A DNA stretch of 64,000 bases, from contig NZ_JASLDS010000030.1 in assembly GCF_030151385.1 (NCBI RefSeq), positions 1-64,000 of the forward strand, in the 5' to 3' direction. The translations under genes were made by a program, and so were the position numbers. The notes under the pieces were generated by a model. That model had not been told where the DNA came from. It saw nothing but the letters and a program-made list of their open reading frames with translations, and searched no databases. This DNA comes from Soonwooa sp. GTDB lineage: Bacteria > Bacteroidota > Bacteroidia > Flavobacteriales > Weeksellaceae. This document shows, piece by piece, positions 1-8,525 of this stretch (positions within the stretch are counted from its first letter, which is position 1; the number at the start of each line of letters is the position of its first letter).

Positions 1-352
1 TCTTGAATTCGTAATCGTGCTCATCGGTTTGAGGACCAAAACGAATTTCTTTAACAACAACTTTAACTTGCTTAGCTTTAAGTTCTTTTTGTTTTTTCTT
101 TTGTTCGTAAAGGAATTTTTTATACTCCAGAACTCTTGCAATATAAGGTTCTGACTTGTCTGAGATTACTACAAGATCTAATTCTTGATCATCAGCAATC
201 TGTTGGGCTTTAGCTAAAGGATATACACCCGGCTCTACGTTATCGCCAACTAGACGAACTTCTTTTGCGCGGATTTTACCATTAATCTGATGCAAGTCCT
301 CCTGTACTGGACGACGCATCGGGCCTCTACTGTTGTTTCTTCTTAGTGCTAT
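1..352 (-). CDS. infC: Translation initiation factor IF-3 (3' end outside window)
   Basis: IF-3 binds the 30S subunit and checks start-codon pairing. The 117 codons present cover the basic N-terminal tail, the N domain (IRAKEVRLVGDN, QELDLVVIS, EYKKFLYEQ) and the start of the C domain (VVKEIRFGPQTDEHDYEFK). The C-terminus lies beyond base 1. The frame has a stop (TAA) five codons before the ATA at 350-352 and no ATG, GTG or TTG between them. The first ATG is codon 12 and would remove the basic tail IALRRNNSRGP. I therefore place the start at the ATA, matching the known use of rare start codons by infC for autoregulation. It lies 55 bp downstream of thrS on the same strand, the classic thrS-infC-rpmI-rplT order. 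Family certain; start inferred. Confidence 0.93.
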   Translation of the reverse strand, partial: MALRRNNSRGPMRRPVQEDLHQINGKIRAKEVRLVGDNVEPGVYPLAKAQQIADDQELDLVVISDKSEPYIARVLEYKKFLYEQKKKQKELKAKQVKVVVKEIRFGPQTDEHDYEFK

Positions 353-407
353 TGTCTTAAAATTTTAAGTTAATATTATTTATTTTTAATCTTTTGAAAT
401 TTAAAAA

Positions 408-2345
408 TTAATCAAAAGATTTAATACCTTTTTGGCTTTCAGTTTTAAAATAACTGATAAAATCGTCAATCTTCATTTCGCCAAGGTCACCCTCGCCTCT
501 TCTTCTAACTGAAACTGTGTTGTTTCCTGCTTCGTTTTCACCAACGACTAACATGAATGGAATCTTGTTTAATTCAGCATCACGAATCTTTTTACCAGTC
601 TTTTCGTTTCTTTCGTCAATTAGACCGCTAATATCGTGATTTTCTAACAATTGTGAAACTTTTTTAGCATAGTCTACATATTTTTCACTAATTGGAAGAA
701 TGATAAATTGATCTGGCGCCAACCACAATGGGAAATCTCCAGCTGTATTTTCCAACAAAATCGCGATAAAACGCTCCATAGAACCAAATGGCGCTCTGTG
801 GATCATCACTGGTCTGTGCTTTTCGTTATCGCTACCTGTATACCAAAGATCGAATCTTTCTGGCAAGTTATAATCCACTTGGATTGTACCCAACTGCCAG
901 CTTCTACCTAAAGCATCTTTCACCATAAAGTCAAGCTTAGGACCATAGAAAGCCGCTTCACCATATTCGGTTACAGTTTTAAGACCTTTAGCTTTTGCTG
1001 CATTGATAATTGCGCTTTCTGCTTTGTCCCAATTCTCATCGCTACCGATATACTTTTGCTTGTTCTCTGGATCTCTTAATGAAATCTGAGCTGTGAAATC
1101 TTCAAATCCTAAAGAACCGAAAACATACAACACCAAATCGATTACTTTCTCGAATTCCTCATTCAATTGGTCTGGCATACAGAATAAATGCGCATCATCT
1201 TGAGTAAATCCACGCACTCTTGTCAAACCGTGAAGCTCGCCAGATTGCTCATAACGATATACCGTACCGAACTCTGCATAACGCTTTGGAAGATCTCTAT
1301 AAGACCATTGTTGCGCTTTGTAAATCTCACAGTGATGAGGGCAGTTCATTGGTTTTAATAAAAACTCTTCGCCTTCGTTTGGCGTTTTGATTGGCTGGAA
1401 ACTGTCTGCACCGTATTTTTCGTAATGTCCAGAAGTTACATATAAATCTTTGTGTCCAATATGTGGCGAAATTACAAATTCGTAACCTTGTTTCTTTTGA
1501 GCAACAGATAAGAAATATTCTAATTTCTTTCTAAGCATCGCACCTTTTGGTAACCAAAGTGGAAGACCTGCTCCTACTTTTTCTGAGAATGTGAAAATCC
1601 CCATCTCTTTACCTAATTTTCTGTGGTCACGACGTTTTGCTTCTTCTAATCTTTCAAGGTATTCTGTAAGTTCTTTTTGCTTCGGAAACGAAATACCATA
1701 AACTCTTGTCAACTGCTTGTTCTTCTCATCGCCTCTCCAGTATGCACCAGCAGCATTAAGAATTTTAACAGCTTTTACAATCCCAGTTGACGGGATATGT
1801 CCACCACGACAAAGGTCTGTAAAGTTATCGTGTGTTACAAAAGTGATTTCGCCGTCTTCTAAGTTTTCAATCAATTCAGTTTTGAAAGGATTGTCCGCAT
1901 ATTCTTTAAGCGCATCTGCTTTTGAAACTTCTCTTAAGTTAAAAGTCGAATTCTTTTTAGCGTTTTCTAAAATCTTTTTTTCAAGTCTTTCGAAATCCTT
2001 TTCAGAAAGTGGATGATCACCGAAATCTACATCATAATAGAATCCGTTAGCAATCGCAGGACCAATTGTCAACTTTGCATCTGGATAATATTCCATAATT
2101 GCTTGTGCCAAAAGGTGTGCTGATGAATGCCAAAAAGCTTTTTTTCCCATATCATCATTCCACGTCAACAATTGCACGGTAGAATCCTCGGTTATAGGCG
2201 TGTCGACTTCTGTCTGTTTGCCGTTAACGACCGCAGAGATGGTATTTCTAGCTAACCCATCACTGATACTTTGTGCAACTTGAAGTGGAGATACTGCTCC
2301 TTCAAATTCTCTGATGCTGCCATCAGGAAGCGTAATTTTAAGCAT
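408..2345 (-). CDS. thrS: Threonyl-tRNA synthetase
   Basis: Class II aminoacyl-tRNA synthetase that charges tRNA-Thr in the cytoplasm. The 645 residues match the usual length of about 640. The N-terminal TGS domain (about 1-61) is followed by the editing domain with H73xxxH77 and C179/H183, which hydrolyses Ser-tRNA. The catalytic core has the zinc ligands C335 (in MNCPHHC) and H386 (in TQDDAHLF), with motif 2 at about 360-385 (TVYRYEQSGELHG). The C-terminal anticodon-binding domain is complete. A well-formed promoter lies just upstream, and infC follows in the same direction. Confidence 0.98.
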   Translation of the reverse strand: MLKITLPDGSIREFEGAVSPLQVAQSISDGLARNTISAVVNGKQTEVDTPITEDSTVQLLTWNDDMGKKAFWHSSAHLLAQAIMEYYPDAKLTIGPAIANGFYYDVDFGDHPLSEKDFERLEKKILENAKKNSTFNLREVSKADALKEYADNPFKTELIENLEDGEITFVTHDNFTDLCRGGHIPSTGIVKAVKILNAAGAYWRGDEKNKQLTRVYGISFPKQKELTEYLERLEEAKRRDHRKLGKEMGIFTFSEKVGAGLPLWLPKGAMLRKKLEYFLSVAQKKQGYEFVISPHIGHKDLYVTSGHYEKYGADSFQPIKTPNEGEEFLLKPMNCPHHCEIYKAQQWSYRDLPKRYAEFGTVYRYEQSGELHGLTRVRGFTQDDAHLFCMPDQLNEEFEKVIDLVLYVFGSLGFEDFTAQISLRDPENKQKYIGSDENWDKAESAIINAAKAKGLKTVTEYGEAAFYGPKLDFMVKDALGRSWQLGTIQVDYNLPERFDLWYTGSDNEKHRPVMIHRAPFGSMERFIAILLENTAGDFPLWLAPDQFIILPISEKYVDYAKKVSQLLENHDISGLIDERNEKTGKKIRDAELNKIPFMLVVGENEAGNNTVSVRRRGEGDLGEMKIDDFISYFKTESQKGIKSFD

Positions 2346-2367
2346 AATGATATAAAAAATTAAAGTA

Positions 2368-2399
2368 CAAATTTAGTGTTTTTTTCAGTTATTTGACAA
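2368..2399 (-). promoter_or_regulatory. Bacteroidota-type promoter of thrS-infC
   Basis: On the minus strand a TTG (2399-2397) is followed after 21 bp by TAAATTTG (2375-2368), matching the Bacteroidota -33 TTG / -7 TAnnTTTG pattern with normal spacing. The thrS ATG is about 23 bp downstream. The rest of the 2346-2647 gap holds only AT-rich DNA and the terminator at 2593-2627. Confidence 0.65.
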
Positions 2400-2592
2400 G
2401 GGAATTACAAAGTAGATTGAGATTTAATGTGAAATTTTAAGTCTTTTCTAAAATAAAAATCAAATCAAACTAAAAAAGTTAGACAATTAATTATTCTCAA
2501 GTAACAAGCTTTTGCTAAAGATTAAAAGTAAGAGAACTCTATATTATTGTTAATTTTATCCAAAGTCAATTCTCTATAAAAGGACTCAACAC

Positions 2593-2627
2593 AAAAAAAG
2601 CTTTCCAATTTCTTGGAAAGCTTTTTT
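2593..2627. terminator. Terminator after atpC
   Basis: Hairpin with arms AAAGCTTTCCAA and TTGGAAAGCTTT, flanked by A-run and T-run, so it can work in both directions. It sits 20 bp beyond the atpC stop codon. Confidence 0.85.
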
Positions 2628-2647
2628 AATATCTGTAAAAATTAATC

Positions 2648-2929
2648 TTATTCTGCTAAGATAATTCCTTTATCGTTATTGAATTCAATAACACCACTTT
2701 TAATCGCGAACGAGTATGCAGGTCTTGCTTCGTTCTCCTTCGTGAAATATTTAGAATATTTTTCTGGAACATTATCAGTGTAGATTTTTACTTGACCATT
2801 AACTAAAGCCGAAACAATAGCCGCGTGGTTTTTGAAAATCTGAAACTCACCTTGTTTACCTGGTAGCAAGATCGAGTCAACTTGACCTTCAAATACTACA
2901 TATTCTGGAGTTATAATTTTAATTGTCAT
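2648..2929 (-). CDS. atpC: ATP synthase F1 subunit epsilon
   Basis: Part of the central stalk of F1Fo ATP synthase at the inner membrane. The 93 residues contain only the N-terminal beta-sandwich domain (ITPEYVVFEGQVDSILLPGKQGEFQIFKNHAAIVSAL). The C-terminal two-helix domain that inhibits ATP hydrolysis in the ~138-residue proteins of other bacteria is absent, as is common in Bacteroidota. It lies 59 bp downstream of atpD. The other F1Fo genes are not in the window, so atpD-atpC form a separate unit, a frequent arrangement in this phylum. Confidence 0.95.
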   Translation of the reverse strand: MTIKIITPEYVVFEGQVDSILLPGKQGEFQIFKNHAAIVSALVNGQVKIYTDNVPEKYSKYFTKENEARPAYSFAIKSGVIEFNNDKGIILAE

Positions 2930-2988
2930 TATTTATCGCTTTTAGCAACTAGCTAATAGTTATTGGCTATCAGCAATCCGCAATATTA

Positions 2989-4494
2989 TTAATTTTCAGC
3001 TAACATTTTTTCACCAGCTTCGATAGCTTCTTCGATAGAACCTTTTAGGTTGAAAGCCGCTTCTGGAATATGGTCTAACTCACCATCGATGATCATGTTA
3101 AATCCTTTGATTGTATTTTTGATATCAACTAATACACCTGGGATACCTGTAAACTGCTCTGCAACGTGGAAAGGCTGAGACAAGAATCTTTGCACTTTTC
3201 TAGCACGGTATACTGACAATTTATCTTCTTCAGAAAGTTCTTCCATACCAAGAATCGCGATGATATCTTGTAATGCTTTATATCTTTGTAAGATTTCTTT
3301 TACTCTTTGTGCACAGTTGTAGTGCTCTTCACCAATAATTTCTGGAGCCAAGATTCTAGAAGTAGAAGCCAATGGGTCTACCGCTGGATAGATACCTAAT
3401 GAAGCAATCTTTCTATCTAGTACCGTTGTTGCATCTAAGTGCGCGAAAGTTGTAGCCGGCGCCGGGTCAGTTAAGTCATCCGCAGGTACGTAAACCGCCT
3501 GTACAGATGTAATAGATCCGTTTTTAGTTGATGTAATTCTTTCCTGCATCGCACCCATTTCAGATGCTAGCGTTGGTTGGTAACCTACCGCAGATGGCAT
3601 ACGACCAAGAAGTGCAGACACCTCAGAACCAGCCTGTGTAAAACGGAAGATATTATCTACGAAGAAAAGTACATCTCTACCTTGTCCAGTTTCTCCACCA
3701 TCTCTATAATATTCTGCTAATGTAAGACCAGAAAGTGCTACTCTAGCTCTTGCTCCTGGTGGCTCGTTCATCTGTCCGAATACGAAAGCAGCTTTAGAAT
3801 CTTTCATTAATTCTGTATCTACTTTTGACAAATCCCATCCTCCATTTTCCATAGAATGCATGAAATCGTCACCATATTTAATAATACCAGACTCTAGCAT
3901 CTCACGTACAAGGTCATTACCTTCTCTTGTTCTTTCTCCTACTCCTGCGAATACAGAAAGACCACCGTGCCCTTTAGCGATATTGTTAATTAATTCCTGA
4001 ATCAATACCGTTTTACCTACACCAGCACCACCGAATAATCCAATTTTACCACCTTTTGCATAAGGCTCGATAAGGTCGATTACTTTGATACCTGTAAATA
4101 AAACTTCTGATGAAGTTGATAATTGATCAAACTTCGGAGCTTCTCTGTGAATTGGCAATCCACCATCTTTAGAAAGATTAGAAAGACCATCGATAGCATC
4201 ACCAACAACGTTGAATACTCTACCGTTAATAGCCTCACCAACTGGCATTGTGATTTGTTTTCCTGTACCTACAACATCTTGTCCTCTTTGTAGACCGTCA
4301 GTAGCATCCATTGCGATACATCTTACTGTATCTTCTCCAACGTGTTGCTCAACTTCGAGTACTAGGTTAGGCCCATCAGTTTTAACAACTTCTAGAGCGT
4401 CATATATTCTTGGTAATTCTTCAACATCATTAAAAACCACGTCGATAACTGGTCCAATAATTTGTGAAATCTTTCCTTTAATTTGGTTTGCCAT
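2989..4494 (-). CDS. atpD: ATP synthase F1 subunit beta
   Basis: Catalytic subunit of F1Fo ATP synthase. From the ATG at 4494 the protein has 501 residues with the Walker A motif GGAGVGKT at 155-162, the catalytic-site segment GERTREGNDL and the ELSEEDK (DELSEED-type) lever near the C-terminus. The frame extends upstream to 4551. A TATCTTTG promoter element at 4516-4523 lies inside that extension, so the extension is probably not transcribed; MANQIKGKISQIIGP is the expected beta-subunit N-terminus. atpC follows. Divergent from ribF. Confidence 0.98.
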   Translation of the reverse strand: MANQIKGKISQIIGPVIDVVFNDVEELPRIYDALEVVKTDGPNLVLEVEQHVGEDTVRCIAMDATDGLQRGQDVVGTGKQITMPVGEAINGRVFNVVGDAIDGLSNLSKDGGLPIHREAPKFDQLSTSSEVLFTGIKVIDLIEPYAKGGKIGLFGGAGVGKTVLIQELINNIAKGHGGLSVFAGVGERTREGNDLVREMLESGIIKYGDDFMHSMENGGWDLSKVDTELMKDSKAAFVFGQMNEPPGARARVALSGLTLAEYYRDGGETGQGRDVLFFVDNIFRFTQAGSEVSALLGRMPSAVGYQPTLASEMGAMQERITSTKNGSITSVQAVYVPADDLTDPAPATTFAHLDATTVLDRKIASLGIYPAVDPLASTSRILAPEIIGEEHYNCAQRVKEILQRYKALQDIIAILGMEELSEEDKLSVYRARKVQRFLSQPFHVAEQFTGIPGVLVDIKNTIKGFNMIIDGELDHIPEAAFNLKGSIEEAIEAGEKMLAEN

Positions 4495-4515
4495 TACTAA
4501 ATTTTTTCTTGCGCA

Positions 4516-4523
4516 CAAAGATA
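4516..4523 (-). promoter_or_regulatory. -7 box of atpD
   Basis: Minus-strand TATCTTTG, an exact TAnnTTTG match 21 bp before the atpD ATG. No clear -33 TTG with normal spacing, so moderate confidence. Confidence 0.5.
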
Positions 4524-4604
4524 ATAAAAGTTTGTAAATCTGCATTGTCACAAATAAAGATTTTTATCATATTTGCAAAAAATAAGATTGACTGCTTAAA
4601 ATTC

Positions 4605-4612
4605 TATTTTTG
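4605..4612 (+). promoter_or_regulatory. -7 box of ribF
   Basis: TATTTTTG matches TAnnTTTG. It overlaps the upstream TTG (4610) of the ribF frame, which argues for the downstream TTG at 4676 as start. Confidence 0.4.
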
Positions 4613-4675
4613 AAAGTCCAAAAAATTAACTTCCTCGAAGTTTTTATTAAAAGTCTTATCCAAAATTATTTAGTT

Positions 4676-5596
4676 TTGAAAATCAACCAAGATTTAGATC
4701 ATTATAATAGTAATACACCTCTAGCACTATCGTTGGGAATGTTCGATGGTGTGCATCGTGGTCATTTTTCGATCATCGAAAAGCTTAATAAAATTGCTTC
4801 CGAAAAGAATTTGGAATCTGGCATTCTCACTTTTTGGCCTCATCCACGCAAAGTGATTAATCCACAAGATGAAGTTTTATTGTTAAATACTTTGGATGAA
4901 AAAATTGAACTTCTAAATAAAGCAGGTATCCAAAATTTGTTTTTAAAAACCTTTGATGAAGATTTCCGAAATTTAACTGGCGAAGATTTCTGTCGAGAAA
5001 TTTTAATTAAAAAACTAAATGTCAAACACTTAATCATTGGTTACGATCATACGTTTGGCAAAAACAAAAGCGGAAATTTTGATTTATTAAAAAAACTCTC
5101 CACCGAATTAGGTTTTGAAGTGGAGCAATTGGGACCAGTCGATTTTCATCACCAACATATTAGTTCAACCAAAATAAGAACGGCTTTAGCGGAAGCTAGC
5201 ATTAAAGAAGCTAACGAAATGCTTGGTTATCCTTATATGTTATCTGGCAAAGTTGTTCATGGAAAAAAAATTGGCAGAACCATTGGTTATCCTACCGCAA
5301 ATATTGAAGTTGCCGAGGGAAAACTTCTTCCTAAGAAAGGTGCTTATATTGTTGAAGTCTATGTTGATGGACAATTCCACAAAGGTATGTTGAGTATTGG
5401 CACCAATCCTACTGTTAACGGAGATAAGCTAAGTACCGAAGTTTACATTCTCGATTTCGATCAAGATATTTATGACAAAATAATTACGGTTAAATTCCGT
5501 GACTTTTTGCACGACGAAATTAAATTCGAAGGTTTAGAAAAGTTAATCGAAAAGCTGGATTTGGATAAAAAACTGACAGAGGAATTTCAGTTTTAA
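4676..5596 (+). CDS. ribF: Bifunctional riboflavin kinase / FMN adenylyltransferase
   Basis: Makes FMN and then FAD from riboflavin. The N-terminal nucleotidyltransferase domain shows LGMFDGVHRGH (HxGH-type ATP site) and, further on, ISSTKIRTALAEA. The C-terminal riboflavin kinase domain shows GRTIGYPTANIEV and KKGAYIVEV. About 306 residues, normal for RibF. There is no ATG near the N-terminus. The frame offers TTG at 4610, inside a probable promoter box, and TTG at 4676, which gives KINQDLDHYN before the conserved core. I prefer 4676. Divergent from atpD. Confidence 0.93.
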   Translation: MKINQDLDHYNSNTPLALSLGMFDGVHRGHFSIIEKLNKIASEKNLESGILTFWPHPRKVINPQDEVLLLNTLDEKIELLNKAGIQNLFLKTFDEDFRNLTGEDFCREILIKKLNVKHLIIGYDHTFGKNKSGNFDLLKKLSTELGFEVEQLGPVDFHHQHISSTKIRTALAEASIKEANEMLGYPYMLSGKVVHGKKIGRTIGYPTANIEVAEGKLLPKKGAYIVEVYVDGQFHKGMLSIGTNPTVNGDKLSTEVYILDFDQDIYDKIITVKFRDFLHDEIKFEGLEKLIEKLDLDKKLTEEFQF

Positions 5597-5648
5597 ATCT
5601 TCACATAAGTCATTTAATTTCAATTGTTTTTCTTTGTAACAAAAAAAC

Positions 5649-6098
5649 ATGAAAATCAATAATTACCTTGTTATTTTAATTTTAGTTTTTGTGGGAAACT
5701 TTTGCAAAGCTCAAGGTTTTGCCCTTAATGTTGGTTACAATTATATGGGCAAAAATGCTGGGTTTGTAGGCGCCGATTACCGAATTTCGGACTCACGAAA
5801 ACCAGCGATTAATGTTGGTGCTGGGACTTATCTCACTTCTGTCAATCATAAATTTGGCGTTGTTCCAGAAGTTCATTTTAACCAAGTTCTAGGCAAAGAA
5901 TCAGCTTTTATGTATCAAGTATCTGTAAGTTCCAAAAATCTAAAACCCAGCCTTGGCATTAATATTTTCAATTTTCTGCATTTGGACTTGGGTTACAGTT
6001 TTGGTTATGAAAAAAGTAAAGACTTCCAAGGTTTTGCACTTGGGCTTAATTTTTTACTGGGACAAGATGGCTTTTACGAACCTTTCAAAGGTTTTTAA
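5649..6098 (+). CDS. Secreted/outer-membrane hypothetical protein
   Basis: 149 residues with a typical signal peptide (hydrophobic LVILILVFVGNFCKA, then AQG). The mature part is rich in alternating aromatic and glycine residues (NVGYNYMG, FVGADYRIS, LDLGYSFGYE), which looks like a small beta-barrel or porin-like fold, and ends in ...FKGF with an aromatic terminal residue as outer-membrane barrels often do. I do not recognise a named family. Its stop overlaps the end of the convergent YjbR-like gene by 4 bp. Confidence 0.75.
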   Translation: MKINNYLVILILVFVGNFCKAQGFALNVGYNYMGKNAGFVGADYRISDSRKPAINVGAGTYLTSVNHKFGVVPEVHFNQVLGKESAFMYQVSVSSKNLKPSLGINIFNFLHLDLGYSFGYEKSKDFQGFALGLNFLLGQDGFYEPFKGF

Positions 6099-6445
6099 AG
6101 TAAAATTTCTTCGCGCACTTTTTTAGTTAATGAGGCAAAAATCAAATCATAAGAATGATCGATTAGTTTTTTGATGAGATCGGGTTTCAAACCATCGACA
6201 TTCACTGTATTCCAATGCACTTTGTTCATGTGATAACCAGGTACAATTTGCACATATTCCTCACGAAGTTCCAAACTCCAATCGGGATCAGCTTTTAGAT
6301 TAACACTCGTTGGTTGTCGGTCCAAAGACATCAGCGCAAACATTTTATTTCCAACTTTAAAAACCAAAGTCTCTGCGCCAAAAGGAAAGCTTTCTTCAAC
6401 ACCTTTTTTAAGCAAACAATAATCTCTTATTTCTTCCAAATTCAT
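6095..6445 (-). CDS. MmcQ/YjbR family protein
   Basis: 116 residues matching the small MmcQ/YjbR (DUF419) family. Seen are N-terminal LEEIRDYCLLKKGVEESFPFG, the FKVGNKMFALMSL strand pair, and MNKVHWNTVNVDG, all typical of the family. It is cytoplasmic; a double-wing DNA-binding-like fold is known but the function is unclear. It is 21 bp upstream of the nitronate monooxygenase stop side and on the same strand, but follows it, so the two may be co-transcribed. Confidence 0.88.
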   Translation of the reverse strand: MNLEEIRDYCLLKKGVEESFPFGAETLVFKVGNKMFALMSLDRQPTSVNLKADPDWSLELREEYVQIVPGYHMNKVHWNTVNVDGLKPDLIKKLIDHSYDLIFASLTKKVREEILL

Positions 6446-6466
6446 ATTTTGATATTGTATTAAATA

Positions 6467-7537
6467 TTATACTTTTAAAAGTTTCTCAACTGAAACAATC
6501 AAATTTTGAAGAATATCCTTAGTGCTTTCTTCGCTAAAATGTCCAATCGATTGTCCTGTCCAGATATTTACAAAATTAGGATTAGATTGGGATTTCGCTA
6601 CTTTTCGCAATTCTGCGGTTAATTTATTTTGATATGGATAAGGAAGTACAAAATCTGAATTTTCAACAAAATCTGTAAAAGTATTTTTTAAACCTCGCGC
6701 ATAGCGTCCAGAAAAGCTTTTTATTAAAATAATATCCTCTTCTGATGCTGATTTTAATTTTTGTTTTTCAACCTCTTTTAATTGACTCTCTTTTGAACAA
6801 AGCAACATTGTACCAATCTGAAAAGCTTGCGCGCCCAAAGCTTTTGCAGCCAAAATAGTTTGTGAATTAGAAAGTCCACCAGCATAGACAATTGGTTTTT
6901 TAACATTTTCAAAAACACTATTTAATAAAGATAAACCACCAATTTTCGGAATGTTCTCATCACCAAAACTTCCACGATGACCACCCGCTTCAAGCCCTTG
7001 AACACAAATGAGGTCAACATCGATTTTTTCTAACTCCACAGCTTCATGAAGTGAGGTGCAAGTACCAATTATTTTAATGTTTTTCGATTTTAGCTTTTCC
7101 ACACTTTCATCATCGATATTTCCAAAAGTAAAACTAAAAACCTTAGCTTTTGCATCAATTATGGCATCAATTTGTTCTTGATAAGGATGAAGTTTAATCA
7201 ATTCAAAATCTGGAAATACAACTTCTAAATGATGTTCATTGGCAAAACTTTCAAGAAATGATTTCGTCTTATTATACTGTAATTTTAACTCGTCTGTTAC
7301 TTTTGGAAGTTGATGAACAAAGATATTCGCAGCAAAACTTCGATCGGTCATTTTTTGAACTTGATGAATGCTTTTAAGACAAGTTTCGGCATCCAAATCG
7401 CCCAAAGCCAAACTTCCCAAACATCCAGCTTCGCCAGCAGCAACCAGCATTTCAGGTGTCGATACAACGAGCATTGGCGCTTGTATAAAGGGATATTTGA
7501 TTTGTAAAAGTTCTGTGATTTGATTATTCCAGTTCAT
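6467..7537 (-). CDS. Nitronate monooxygenase (2-nitropropane dioxygenase family)
   Basis: FMN-dependent TIM-barrel enzyme that oxidises alkyl nitronates such as propionate 3-nitronate. The 356 residues show the N-terminal FMN segment YPFIQAPMLVVSTPEM, the central GLEAGGHRG motif carrying the proposed catalytic His, the phosphate-binding stretch PIVYAGGLSNSQTI and GAQAFQIGTMLL. All are standard for the class. Soluble. Start at the ATG 7537, which gives the expected short N-terminus before the barrel. Confidence 0.93.
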   Translation of the reverse strand: MNWNNQITELLQIKYPFIQAPMLVVSTPEMLVAAGEAGCLGSLALGDLDAETCLKSIHQVQKMTDRSFAANIFVHQLPKVTDELKLQYNKTKSFLESFANEHHLEVVFPDFELIKLHPYQEQIDAIIDAKAKVFSFTFGNIDDESVEKLKSKNIKIIGTCTSLHEAVELEKIDVDLICVQGLEAGGHRGSFGDENIPKIGGLSLLNSVFENVKKPIVYAGGLSNSQTILAAKALGAQAFQIGTMLLCSKESQLKEVEKQKLKSASEEDIILIKSFSGRYARGLKNTFTDFVENSDFVLPYPYQNKLTAELRKVAKSQSNPNFVNIWTGQSIGHFSEESTKDILQNLIVSVEKLLKV

Positions 7538-7675
7538 AAGCTAGATTTTTGTATTGCTAAATTAATTAAAAAAGAGTTTCTATCGTTTTCAAAAACGGCG
7601 AAAGTATATGACTTTTGTTTCAATATTATTTAAATGAAATTTTATTAAATATGGAAACAATGAAGACTTAAATTT

Positions 7676-7683
7676 TAACTTTA
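7676..7683 (+). promoter_or_regulatory. Possible -7 box for the 7710 gene
   Basis: TAACTTTA, one mismatch from TAnnTTTG, 27 bp before the ATG. A very similar stretch, aaatttttaactttacaa, recurs at about 8400-8416 before the TolC operon. Weak evidence. Confidence 0.3.
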
Positions 7684-7709
7684 CAAGAATTCTCATATTA
7701 ATATCATTT

Positions 7710-8237
7710 ATGGAAATACTACCACTTGAAATCGAATTAAATTTTAATCGAAAATTCTTTGAAGAAATATATTTTAAAAATAATAATGGGAATATTTTTT
7801 TCGGACCACAGACAAAAAGCTTTTCTATTGCCTTTATTATTCTAAGCGTTTTCCTGATTTTAATAAGGTCAAACTTTACATTTTATTCAGCAAATTGGCC
7901 ACTTTTTTACTTTCTTGTGTTTATTGATATTCTTGTGTTTTTAAATTTAGCTGCAAGAGTTTTCAATATTCTGAAGTGGAAAAATAGTATCAGAAAATAT
8001 TTAGATTCTATTGAAAATCATAGCACATATAAATTGATAGCTGATGAAAATGCGTTTGCAATAATACTTGATGAAAATATTACAAAAGAAAAATGGAGTG
8101 AAATAAAAGCCACCAAAATGCAAGCTGACTACATTAGTCTAAAAGGAAATTATGAGTATTTCATTCCAAAAAAATCAATGACTGACAGTGAATACGAAAA
8201 CCTAAAAAAAATTATTGATGAAAAAATTGGAAAGTAA
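7710..8237 (+). CDS. YcxB-like inner membrane protein
   Basis: 175 residues. Two hydrophobic helices (about 47-63 and 67-90, SFSIAFIILSVFLIL and FYFLVFIDILVFLNL) are followed by a soluble region. The C-terminal pattern (KWSEIKATKMQADYISL... YFIPKKSMTDSEYENLKKII) resembles the YcxB-like domain, in which a small PH-like fold ends in a FIPKxxF-type motif. Function unknown. It stands alone between the nitronate monooxygenase and the export operon. 8238-8455 downstream holds nothing I can interpret. Confidence 0.75.
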   Translation: MEILPLEIELNFNRKFFEEIYFKNNNGNIFFGPQTKSFSIAFIILSVFLILIRSNFTFYSANWPLFYFLVFIDILVFLNLAARVFNILKWKNSIRKYLDSIENHSTYKLIADENAFAIILDENITKEKWSEIKATKMQADYISLKGNYEYFIPKKSMTDSEYENLKKIIDEKIGK

Positions 8238-8455
8238 GATCAAGACCTATTTCAATTGAAAAGAGATTGATTATACTTAAATTGATAATGATACGATTCC
8301 GAACAACAAAAATTTCACTTTAACAAACTACAAACATATATCCTTTCACTTACTTTTCATTTCTAAAAACAGAAAAAATAAATTGAAAATTGAAGCTTAA
8401 ATTTTTAACTTTACAAAAAGCTATATGCTAGAAGATTATGTAGTTGTTTTTGCTT

Positions 8456-8471
8456 TTTGACATTTGTCAAA
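8456..8471. promoter_or_regulatory. Palindromic operator candidate (Crp/Fnr-type)
   Basis: Perfect palindrome TTTGACA-TT-TGTCAAA, 55 bp before the TolC gene start at 8526. It fits TTGAC-N4-GTCAA, the half-site layout used by several Crp/Fnr-superfamily regulators (Dnr/Nnr-like). A Crp/Fnr gene lies at the other end of the operon (12302). Which protein binds is inference. Confidence 0.5.
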
Positions 8472-8525
8472 GGAGTGCTTTGAAAATTGTCTCAACTTTG
8501 CGGCATCAACAAACAACAAAACAAA

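Noticed and set aside
4495..4551. N-terminal extension of atpD
   Set aside because: A TAnnTTTG promoter box lies within it, and the normal F1-beta N-terminus begins at 4494.
8487..8525. Upstream TTG start of the TolC gene
   Set aside because: It would put 13 extra residues before a normal signal peptide; ATG at 8526 is preferred.
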